Shown here: piece after piece, positions 31,171 through 37,838 of the stretch | Numbering within the stretch: the first letter of the stretch is position 1 | Layout: each line of letters opens with the position of its first letter | Source of the DNA: Xenorhabdus griffiniae | GTDB taxonomy: Bacteria > Pseudomonadota > Gammaproteobacteria > Enterobacterales > Enterobacteriaceae | DNA: 37,838 nucleotides | Direction: 5' to 3' | Assembly (NCBI RefSeq): GCF_001028135.1 | Contig: NZ_LDNM01000076.1 | Coordinates: 1-37,838, forward strand | Translations under genes and position numbers: made by a program | Notes under the pieces: generated by a model | What the model saw: only the letters and a program-made list of their open reading frames with translations | Databases searched by the model: none | What the model was told of the DNA's origin: nothing

Positions 31171-34100
31171 ATGGTCAGTAAAACTAACGAACAAGCATTA
31201 GAATCTGCAATTGAGAAGTTTTTAGTAGGGATTAGTTCCGAAGAATTGAAAAAAGGCTTGTCTGCCCAAGAGATGGGTTCTATATATTCTGTTGGAGCAT
31301 CTTCAGATCCCACTACCCAAGTACCAAGTGCTGGGTATTCTATTGGAACACCTTCAGACTTCGACATGCAATATGCTTTGGACAGGCGATTTTTCTGGCA
31401 GTTTTTGGAAAAAACACAAAAAGAAGAACTTGCCAAACTCAAGAAAAATGCACCCGCCGATTGGCAACGAAAACTGCTTGAGCGTTATGACCGTCTGATT
31501 AAAAAGCACGGAGTTTTGCACCTTCTTAAGAAAGGGCTAAGTGTCGATGATGCACACTTTACTCTGATGTATTCAGTTCCTCTAGCCAGTAGCAGCGATA
31601 AGGTAAAACAAAATTTTACCGATAATATTTTCAGTTGTACCCGACAAGTACGCTATTCAATTGCTAATCCGCGACAAGAAATTGACATAGTTTTGTTTAT
31701 CAATGGCATTCCGATTATTACTCTGGAGCTTAAGAATGCCTGGACAGGACAAACAGCAAGATACCATGGGCAAAAACAGTATTGTGAAGATAGAGATATT
31801 AACCAACCGCTACTGACTTTTGGGCGTTGCTTAGTACATATGGCGGTAGATACCGATGAAGTTTATATGACAACTAAGCTGGCAGGTAAAAAGACCTTCT
31901 TCCTGCCGTTCAACAAAGGTTACAACCTTGGTCAGGGTAATCCACCCAACAGTAGTGGGCACAAGACAGCTTATTTATGGGAAGAAGTTTTCACTAAAGA
32001 GAGCATTGCTAACATTATTCAGCACTTTGTTCGTCTGGATGGAACCAGTAAGGATCTCCTTGCAAAGAGAAAACTTTTCTTCCCTCGCTATCATCAGTTA
32101 GATGTTGTGCGTAAGCTAATAGCTCATGCATCGACCTACGGCGTTGGTCAAACCTATTTAATTCAACATTCAGCAGGTTCAGGGAAATCAAATTCCATTA
32201 CATGGGCGGCTTATCAACTTATTGAGACCTACCCAGCTTCGGAAGCTGTTTCAGGTGGACGAGGTATAGAGCAACCGTTATTTGACTCTGTCATTGTGGT
32301 AACCGATAGACGTCTGTTGGATAGGCAACTGAGGGATAACATCAAGGAATTTTCTGAAGTTAAGAATATTATTGCACCAGCTCATAAATCATCTGAGCTT
32401 AAACAAGCGTTGGAAAATGGTAAAAAGATCATTATCACAACGATCCAGAAGTTCCCGTTTATCATTGACGGTATCGCCGACCTTAGTGACAAACGATTTG
32501 CCGTGATTATTGATGAGGCACACAGCTCTCAGTCTGGTTCAGCGCATGACAATATGAACCAAGCAATGGGTAAATCGTCTGTTGAAGAGGAAGAGGACGC
32601 GCAGGATAAGATCTTACAAGCAATGAAATCACGCAAGATGCGCGGCAATGCATCTTATCTGGCATTCACTGCTACCCCAAAAAACTCTACTCTAGAGAAG
32701 TTTGGTCAGTGCCAGAAGGATGGAACATTTAAACCCTTCCATCTGTACTCAATGAAACAAGCTATTGAAGAAGGCTTCATTTTGGATGTGCTGGCTAATT
32801 ACACGACTTATAAAAGTTACTATGAGATTGAAAAATCAATAGCAGATAACCCAGAATTTGATACCAAAAAAGCGCAAAAGAAGTTGCGTGCCTATGTTGA
32901 GCGTAGCCAGCAGACTATCGATATCAAAGCTGAAATCATGCTTGAACACTTTATCCCTCATGTAGTGAATGCCAAAAAACTCAAAGGGAAAGGTAAAGGT
33001 ATGGTTGTAACCCAGAACATTGAGACAGCTATTCGATACTACAAAGCAATTAGTCGTATCCTAGAAGAACAAAACAACCCTTTTAAGGTGCTAATTGCCT
33101 TTTCAGGTTCTAAAGAAGTCGATGGTATTGAGTATACAGAAGCAGATATTAATGGGTTTGCTGAAAAGGATACTAAAGATGAGTTTGATACAGATGAGTA
33201 TCGCTTGCTTGTAGTTGCCAATAAGTATCTTACTGGGTTTGATCAACCCAAACTTTGCGCAATGTATGTAGATAAAAAGTTGGGCAGCGTTGTATGTGTA
33301 CAAACACTCTCTCGTTTAAATCGTAGTGCGCCTGAATTAGGGAAAAAGACAGAAGACTTGTTTGTATTGGATTTCTTTAACTCAGTTGAGGATATTAAAT
33401 CAGCTTTTGATCCCTTCTATACTGCAACATCATTGTCTCAGGCTACGGATATTAATGTTCTTCATGAGCTAAAAGATGAAATGGATGAAGTGGGGGTTTA
33501 TGAATGGTATGAAGTTGAAGATTTCGTTACCCGTTATTTCAATAATGAAGATGCCCAAACATTGAGTCCAATTATCGATAAGGCGGCAGTGCGGTTTGAC
33601 AGTGAGCTAGATCTTACACCTCAGGCCAAAGTAGATTTCAAAATTAAAGCCAAGCAATTTGTGAAAATTTACAGCCAGATGGCATCCATCATGCCTTATG
33701 AATTTGTGGCATGGGAAAAACTGTTCTGGTTTCTTAAGTTTCTGATCCCTAAATTGAATGTGGAAGATCCAGACGCAGAGGTTTTCGATAAATTATTGGA
33801 GTCGGTAGATTTGAGTTCTTATGGTCTACAACGAGTTCAGCTAAATCATAGTATTAAATTGGATGACTCTGAGTCAGAACTAGACCCTCAGAATCCTAAT
33901 CCAAGAGGTGCCTATGGAATGGAAAAAGAGACCGAATCATTAGATGATATTATTCGTGATTTTAATGAAAAATGGTTTCAAGGCTGGAGTGCAACGCCTG
34001 AAGAACAAAGGGTTAAGTTTGTGAATATTGCTGACAGTGTTCGCAATCATCCTGATTTTGAAGCCAAGTATAAGAATAACCCAGATCCACATAACCGAGA

Positions 34101-34239
34101 GTTAGCTTTCGAAAAAATGTTGAAGGAAATTATGCTCCAGCGTCGAAAAGAGGAGCTGGAACTTTACAAACTGTTTGCAAACGATCCTGCCTTTAAGGTT
34201 TCTTGGACTCAAAGTATGCAACGAATTATTGGGGAGTAG
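31171..34239 (+). CDS. hsdR: Type I restriction endonuclease subunit
   Basis: Motor and nuclease subunit: translocates DNA and cuts unmethylated foreign DNA when bound to HsdM/HsdS. With ATG 31171 it has 1022 residues. The PD-(D/E)XK nuclease core reads EIDIVLFINGIPIITLELKN (about 170-190). The SF2 translocase has Walker A QHSAGSGKSN (near 335), motif II VIIDEAHSSQ (about 447), motif III AFTATPKNS and motif VI SRLNRSAPE. All catalytic residues appear intact. A TTG at 31162 with AAGGA close upstream is an alternative start. It is separated from hsdS by 296 bp. Confidence 0.94.
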   Translation: MVSKTNEQALESAIEKFLVGISSEELKKGLSAQEMGSIYSVGASSDPTTQVPSAGYSIGTPSDFDMQYALDRRFFWQFLEKTQKEELAKLKKNAPADWQRKLLERYDRLIKKHGVLHLLKKGLSVDDAHFTLMYSVPLASSSDKVKQNFTDNIFSCTRQVRYSIANPRQEIDIVLFINGIPIITLELKNAWTGQTARYHGQKQYCEDRDINQPLLTFGRCLVHMAVDTDEVYMTTKLAGKKTFFLPFNKGYNLGQGNPPNSSGHKTAYLWEEVFTKESIANIIQHFVRLDGTSKDLLAKRKLFFPRYHQLDVVRKLIAHASTYGVGQTYLIQHSAGSGKSNSITWAAYQLIETYPASEAVSGGRGIEQPLFDSVIVVTDRRLLDRQLRDNIKEFSEVKNIIAPAHKSSELKQALENGKKIIITTIQKFPFIIDGIADLSDKRFAVIIDEAHSSQSGSAHDNMNQAMGKSSVEEEEDAQDKILQAMKSRKMRGNASYLAFTATPKNSTLEKFGQCQKDGTFKPFHLYSMKQAIEEGFILDVLANYTTYKSYYEIEKSIADNPEFDTKKAQKKLRAYVERSQQTIDIKAEIMLEHFIPHVVNAKKLKGKGKGMVVTQNIETAIRYYKAISRILEEQNNPFKVLIAFSGSKEVDGIEYTEADINGFAEKDTKDEFDTDEYRLLVVANKYLTGFDQPKLCAMYVDKKLGSVVCVQTLSRLNRSAPELGKKTEDLFVLDFFNSVEDIKSAFDPFYTATSLSQATDINVLHELKDEMDEVGVYEWYEVEDFVTRYFNNEDAQTLSPIIDKAAVRFDSELDLTPQAKVDFKIKAKQFVKIYSQMASIMPYEFVAWEKLFWFLKFLIPKLNVEDPDAEVFDKLLESVDLSSYGLQRVQLNHSIKLDDSESELDPQNPNPRGAYGMEKETESLDDIIRDFNEKWFQGWSATPEEQRVKFVNIADSVRNHPDFEAKYKNNPDPHNRELAFEKMLKEIMLQRRKEELELYKLFANDPAFKVSWTQSMQRIIGE

Positions 34240-34270
34240 GTAATTACCTTAATTGATACTGGGTCAACAT

Positions 34271-34408
34271 TTTTGGGGTAGAGGCTATTTTTGTGCCACG
34301 GTGGGTCAATTAACGGATGAGATGATAAAGGCCTATCTGGAGCATCATATTGAACCAGTTACTTATCTGGTTAAGAGAATCTTTTTGCTGGAGAGGTCAC
34401 ATGAGTAA
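34271..34408 (+). pseudogene. Tail of IS200/IS605-type transposase TnpA
   Basis: From 34271 the plus strand encodes FWGRGYFCATVGQLTDEMIK then AYLEHHIEP and stops at 34406-34408. This matches the C-terminal part of IS200-type Y1 transposases (WxRGYFC-xTVG and the YLEHH end). The catalytic Tyr region could be just covered, but the N-terminal two-thirds, including the HUH motif, is gone. It begins 31 bp after hsdR and marks the right border of the restriction locus. Confidence 0.8.
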
Positions 34409-34426
34409 TCATTATGATGTTTTGAT

Positions 34427-34491
34427 CATATAGCGGAATCATACTAATATGGCATAATATCCAGATCCAACATGACAAGGTATAAAGTGAA
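34427..34491 (+). repeat. Left end of IS630-type element, copy 1
   Basis: The 60-odd bases before the transposase start recur at 37774-37838 with only a few differences (shared core CAATATGGCATAATATCC or its TAATATGG variant, then ATGACAAGG/TATAAAGTG). This indicates the conserved left end of a mobile element. The repeat begins at TAGC, in keeping with TA-target insertion by IS630/Tc1-type elements. Confidence 0.85.
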
Positions 34492-34920
34492 ATGGGTTAC
34501 GGTTTAGATTTTCGAAAAAGAGTCCTGGCATACAAAGATAAGCATTCGTTGACTTTCGAACAAACGAGTGCCCATTTTGAGATTTCTATTCGTACCCTGT
34601 TCCGGTGGAGCCATAAAATAGAACCTTGCATGACGCGTGATAAGCCTCCCATGAAAATTCCTGATGAGGTGCTCATCGCGGATATCAAAAACTTTCCTGA
34701 TGATTATCAGTGGGAAAGAGCAAAACGGTTAGGTGTCTCGCAGTCGGCTATTCATTACGCCTTGAAACGACTTCGGCTCACACTTAAAAAAAACATTAAA
34801 ACATCCTCGTGCTGATCCTCAGCTTCGTCAGGCGTTTGTCGAGCGCATCAGCGACTATGAACAGGAAAGCAAACCGATTGTGTATTTGGATGAAAGTGGT
34901 TTCGCACAGTCAATGCCACG
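34492..34920 (+). pseudogene. Broken IS630-family transposase
   Basis: ATG 34492 opens a helix-turn-helix N-terminus (MGYGLDFRKRVLAYKDKHSL, FEISIRTLFRWSHKI, RLGVSQSAIHYALKRL) typical of IS630-type transposases. A frameshift at the A-run near 34788-34794 ends that frame at 34813-34815. Another frame continues KHPRADPQLRQAFVERISDY and reaches VYLDESGFAQSMPR, with the first catalytic Asp. At about 34920 the similarity ends and a monooxygenase remnant begins, so the rest of the DDE domain and the right end are missing. Some IS630 elements use programmed frameshifting, but this copy is dead anyway. Confidence 0.85.
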
Positions 34921-35370
34921 GGTAAGGAATTACCCGCAGATATCATAGTGACAGCCACAGGGCTGCAATTACATCTTATGGGAGGAATAGAACTTTTTAT
35001 TGATGGACAAAAGCCACAAAGTCATAGCCAATTGTTATATAAGGGAACATTGGTACAGAATATTCCTAATTTTGCTTATCTGGTTGGCTATATCAATAAT
35101 GCTTGGACATTAAAAATTGATCTATCAGCCGAATATATTTGTCGTTTGTTAAATGAGATGGATCAGCCGTCACACCAAGGCTGTCACACCACATGCGCAA
35201 CCGGATGAAGTCATGGTTAATGAGCCTATTTTTGGCGAATTGCGTTCAGGTTATGTGAGACGTGGTGAATCTGGTCTTCCTCGTCAGGGGCGCCGCCAAA
35301 ATTGGCATGTTTCCCATAATTATAAAAAGGATAAAGAGATATTGGGGCAAGCAATTGATGATACATCGTT
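34921..35370 (+). pseudogene. Remnant of Baeyer-Villiger-type flavin monooxygenase
   Basis: Translation from 34921 gives GKELPADIIVTATGLQLHLM followed by GGIELFIDG, then GTLVQNIPNFAYLVGYINNAWTLK in pieces and SAEYICRLLNEMDQ, matching the central-to-C-terminal part of EthA-like flavin-containing/Baeyer-Villiger monooxygenases (the ATG-L, PNFAY-x-GY and WTLK signatures). After a frameshift near 35160 the next frame continues to ELRSGYVRRGESGLPRQGRR and NWHVSHNYKKDKEI, the usual family end. The N-terminal FAD-binding half is absent. The gene was cut and joined to the IS630 remnant by deletion; it cannot be functional. Confidence 0.82.
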
Positions 35371-35635
35371 ACGGTGGAAATATATTCTTGCCATGGTAAT
35401 AAACCGAGGGCAGTTCCTTTGTAGTAGATAATCACCAGTCACAAAGAAGAGATCTCTTACAGCGGTATTTTCTAAATTAGCGGTGCAAATCTCAATATAA
35501 CTTAAAAATGGCAGACCCATCGCTTTAAAAGTTCTAGTGCTATAGCTCATAAATATACTTGCACCTTTTGCTATATTTTGTCAGTTTTAATGATATCAGT
35601 GGTATCAGATGAACATTTTTCAAGGCAGGGTAAAC
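35371..35635. other. Gap upstream of asd
   Basis: About 265 bp in which no gene is recognised on either strand. A 76-codon frame on the minus strand (35320-35550) overlaps the monooxygenase remnant and resembles nothing known. The sequence just before asd (about 35560-35600) is A/T-rich and probably holds its promoter. Confidence 0.5.
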
Positions 35636-36745
35636 ATGAGTAAGTGTGTAGGTTTTATCGGCTGGCGCGGTATGGTCGGCTCAGTATTGATGCAGCGAAT
35701 GGTAGAAGAGCAGGATTTTGACGCAATAAATCCGGTTTTCTTCACAACCTCCCAGCACGGGCTTCCTGCGCCAGAATTCGCTGGAAAATCAGGTGTGTTA
35801 CAGGATGCTTTTGATATTGAGGCACTGGGTGCGCTGGATATTATCATTAGCTGTCAGGGTGGGGATTATACCGATGAAATCTACCCTAAACTGAGGGCAA
35901 CCGGCTGGCAGGGATATTGGATAGATGCCGCTTCTGCACTACGTATGAATGATGACGCTGTCATTATTCTTGATCCTGTTAACCTCCGACATATTCAAAA
36001 TAGCCTGAATAAAGGTATCAAAACTTTTGTTGGCGGTAACTGTACCGTCAGCTTGATGTTGATGTCGTTGGGAGGATTGTTTGCCAATGATTTGATTGAA
36101 TGGGCGTCGGTATCAAGCTATCAGGCCGCTTCTGGCGGTGGTGCTCGCCATATGCGTGAGCTGTTGGTGCAAATGGGGATGTTGCATCATCTGGTTGCTG
36201 AAGAATTAAAGACCCCTGCTTCCGCAATTTTGGATATTGAAAAACGTGTAACAGATTTTACCCGCAGTGGGGCATTGCCAACGGAGCAGTTTGGTGTTCC
36301 TTTGGCGGGGAGCTTAATTCCGTGGATCGATAAGCAACTGGAAAACGGGCAGAGCCGCGAAGAATGGAAAGGTCAGGCGGAAACCAACAAGATCTTGAAC
36401 ACAGGCAATAATGTGATCCCGATTGATGGCTTGTGTGTCCGTATTGGGGCATTGCGTTGCCATAGTCAGGCATTTACCCTGAAATTGAAACAAGATATCC
36501 CGATCCAGGAAATTGAAATGCTATTGGCTTCCCATAATGATTGGGTTCGCGTTATTCCAAATGATCGGGAGCTAACGATGCGGGAGTTAACGCCGGCAGC
36601 GGTTACCGGCACGTTGAATACACCTGTGGGTCGTCTGCGTAAGCTGAATATGGGACCGGAATATTTATCTGCCTTTACTGTGGGTGATCAGTTGCTCTGG
36701 GGAGCCGCAGAGCCTTTGCGCCGTATGTTACGTATTCTGCTGTAG
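35636..36745 (+). CDS. asd: Aspartate-semialdehyde dehydrogenase
   Basis: Reduces aspartyl phosphate to aspartate semialdehyde with NADPH, the branch point to lysine/diaminopimelate, threonine and methionine. The 369-residue protein follows E. coli Asd (367 aa) closely. Marks are the NADP loop [20 protein letters not shown], the active-site Cys136 in [15 protein letters not shown], the [11 protein letters not shown] block, and substrate-binding RHxQ-like sequence [18 protein letters not shown] 35636 aligns with the E. coli start and has CAGGG upstream; a 35609 start adds nine unconserved residues. It is essential in most Gram-negatives, yet sits in an IS-rich breakpoint region. Confidence 0.96.
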   Translation: MSKCVGFIGWRGMVGSVLMQRMVEEQDFDAINPVFFTTSQHGLPAPEFAGKSGVLQDAFDIEALGALDIIISCQGGDYTDEIYPKLRATGWQGYWIDAASALRMNDDAVIILDPVNLRHIQNSLNKGIKTFVGGNCTVSLMLMSLGGLFANDLIEWASVSSYQAASGGGARHMRELLVQMGMLHHLVAEELKTPASAILDIEKRVTDFTRSGALPTEQFGVPLAGSLIPWIDKQLENGQSREEWKGQAETNKILNTGNNVIPIDGLCVRIGALRCHSQAFTLKLKQDIPIQEIEMLLASHNDWVRVIPNDRELTMRELTPAAVTGTLNTPVGRLRKLNMGPEYLSAFTVGDQLLWGAAEPLRRMLRILL

Positions 36746-36788
36746 AAAAGAGTTAAGTTTTTTATTGAAACACTGCATTTGTTGGGAT

Positions 36789-36823
36789 AATGCCGTCATT
36801 CGTGGCGGCATTAATGATTTTTT
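36789..36823 (+). terminator. Intrinsic terminator after asd
   Basis: AATGCCG (36789-36795) and CGGCATT (36806-36812) form a perfect 7-bp stem with a 10-base loop. It is followed by AATGATTTTTTC, which gives a T-run. It ends 78 bp after the asd stop. Confidence 0.8.
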
Positions 36824-36877
36824 CGCCTGTCGCCTGAATTTTTCATCAATATCAATAAATCAGTGTCGTTACCTAAA

Positions 36878-36909
36878 ATGCCAGCGCCCAAGAAAACGGG
36901 CGCTGGCAT
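36878..36909 (-). terminator. Strong hairpin terminator for the minus-strand gene
   Basis: ATGCCAGCGCCC (36878-36889) and GGGCGCTGGCAT (36898-36909) form a perfect 12-bp stem with an 8-base loop. On the minus strand TTTTAGG follows the stem. It lies 13 bp after the stop of the 36923-37564 gene, so it most likely ends that transcript and separates it from convergent asd. Confidence 0.78.
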
Positions 36910-36922
36910 AATATTAATGCTT

Positions 36923-37564
36923 TTAGCAAACGGTTGTACCCAATGTTAATGTGACACAACGAATAAACTCGGTACTGACCCCTTTGCGGTTTTCAAGGTC
37001 TATAACCGACGTCGTGTGGTATTTTGGGCAAATTTTATAAAGCAATTCAGGTGATATCTCTGCCCCCAGAGACTTAAGCACAGCAGAGGCCGTTTCGGGC
37101 CTAAAATTCATCCGGGCTTCATAAGCGGGAAGTGCATTACGGATTTTCTGGAATATCTCTTGGTTTTCATCCAGAATTTCTTCCAGGTTACTATCATTAA
37201 CATGAGATAAAGCACGATCAAAGTCTGTTACACCCCGGAGTGCAAGAAGACTAATATCCATGTTATGTTTGGTTGCAAGTGAATCTGAGCCTGTGTTGGA
37301 TTGGATTTTGGCATAGGAAAGTGATTTAATTTCATGGTGAATTTTACTTGCTACTTCTGGAATGAAACCAACAGCCAGTGCGATATTTTCAATTTCTTCA
37401 TGGGTTAATGCGAACATTACACCTTCCCACGAATCGGTCAGTTCCATTGCCTTAGAACGGAGAGCATCGGCATTGTCGGATATACGACACAGCTCATTTT
37501 GACTCACCATCTCGGCCTCAATAATATGAGGTATGGTGGATGTTTGGGTAGTAAAATTTTGCAT
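36923..37564 (-). CDS. Hypothetical protein, 213 residues, Cys-terminated
   Basis: I do not recognise this gene. It looks genuine: AGGAGA lies six bases before the ATG, the frame is open for 213 codons, and a strong terminator follows. The protein is mostly polar and predicted helical, with no signal peptide or membrane segment. Segments such as LTHEEIENIALAVGFIPEVA and RPETASAVLKSLGAEISPEL look like paired helices. It has only five Cys: one near residue 26, one near 179, and the C-terminal part RCVTLTLGTTVC, which ends in a Cys after several Thr. That end is reminiscent of modified-peptide precursors, but the length and missing tailoring enzymes argue against this. Base composition resembles the surroundings. 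Confidence 0.7.
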   Translation of the reverse strand: MQNFTTQTSTIPHIIEAEMVSQNELCRISDNADALRSKAMELTDSWEGVMFALTHEEIENIALAVGFIPEVASKIHHEIKSLSYAKIQSNTGSDSLATKHNMDISLLALRGVTDFDRALSHVNDSNLEEILDENQEIFQKIRNALPAYEARMNFRPETASAVLKSLGAEISPELLYKICPKYHTTSVIDLENRKGVSTEFIRCVTLTLGTTVC

Positions 37565-37773
37565 GATCTTCTCCTAAATGACATTACTAAATATATAGAT
37601 ATATAAATATGTAAATATCCCTACGGATAATGATACAGCTTCTGATAAATCGGATTATATGAATGAACTGGGGTATTAATTAACTTTATCAGCATACCAT
37701 TGTCAATAATTTTTTAAGGCTGTTCTTATTTGTATTTTGTTATGTTACATATAATTAAATAGTAAGCGCGTGA
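37565..37773. other. AT-rich upstream region of the unknown gene
   Basis: About 210 bp of strongly A/T-rich sequence. An alternating tract (ATATATAGATATATAAATAT, near 37590) lies 25-45 bp upstream of the hypothetical gene and could include its -10 element. No other feature is visible. Confidence 0.45.
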
Positions 37774-37838
37774 ATTATATAGCTAAATCATACCAATATG
37801 GCATAATATCCCAATCCAATATGACAAGGCATAAAGTG
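37774..37838 (+). mobile_element. Left end of IS630-type element, copy 2
   Basis: Bases 37774-37838 repeat 34427-34491 in the same orientation, up to the base before the expected transposase ATG region. The transposase itself would start just beyond the window, so whether this copy is intact is unknown. The two copies are 3347 bp apart and enclose the monooxygenase remnant, asd and the hypothetical gene. Confidence 0.85.

Noticed and set aside
27172-34239. Hsd locus as a BREX, DISARM or other newer defence system
   Set aside because: The only genes are hsdM, hsdS and hsdR with standard motifs; no pglZ, brx, drm or similar genes accompany them.
35320-35550. 76-codon minus-strand frame upstream of asd
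   Set aside because: It overlaps the monooxygenase remnant, lacks a ribosome-binding site and resembles no family.

Overview
The window looks like the origin-of-replication neighbourhood of a moderately AT-rich member of the Enterobacterales. The order asnA-asnC-mioC-oriC-mnmG-rsmG-atpIBEFHAGDC-glmU-glmS, an rrn leader beside hsrA, and rbs genes beside ravA/viaA all follow the Escherichia coli arrangement. Protein matches are close but not identical to E. coli. Low G+C, decaying operons and many IS remnants suggest a Xenorhabdus/Photorhabdus/Proteus-like (Morganellaceae) genome. That last placement is inference from memory, not a database result.

Layout. Bases 1-215 are the minus-strand leader and tandem P1/P2 promoters of an rRNA operon whose 16S gene lies left of the window. 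A DHA2-type exporter gene (hsrA) follows. Next is a wrecked ribose operon: remnants of rbsD, rbsA, rbsB and rbsR around an intact rbsK, with the RbsR-type operator still in place and rbsC gone. The stress-linked AAA+/VWA pair ravA and viaA is split by a 3.5 kb opposite-strand gene for a SWIM-SNF2 helicase of higher G+C. asnA/asnC (asparagine synthesis and its regulator) and mioC lead into oriC, which has DnaA boxes, three AT-rich 13-mers and many GATC sites.

From 13.2 to 23.4 kb lie the tRNA/rRNA modification genes mnmG and rsmG and the complete nine-gene F1Fo ATP synthase operon, closed by a strong intrinsic terminator. glmU and glmS (UDP-GlcNAc precursor synthesis) follow.

Right of glmS, at the position of the conserved attTn7 site, the ancestral order breaks. 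A type I restriction-modification locus (hsdM, hsdS, hsdR) is followed by debris: an IS200-type tnpA tail, and a broken IS630-type transposase joined to a broken Baeyer-Villiger-type flavin monooxygenase. Then come asd (aspartate-semialdehyde dehydrogenase) and an unrecognised 213-residue gene. The window ends in the left end of a second, directly repeated IS630-type element, so asd and the unknown gene sit between two copies.

Most notable: the HsdS specificity subunit carries two nearly identical target-recognition domains (a direct repeat with a 630 bp period), predicting an inverted-symmetric recognition site; and the helicase gene separates ravA from viaA, which are normally adjacent and work together. 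I found no CRISPR array, tRNA gene or complete rRNA gene.
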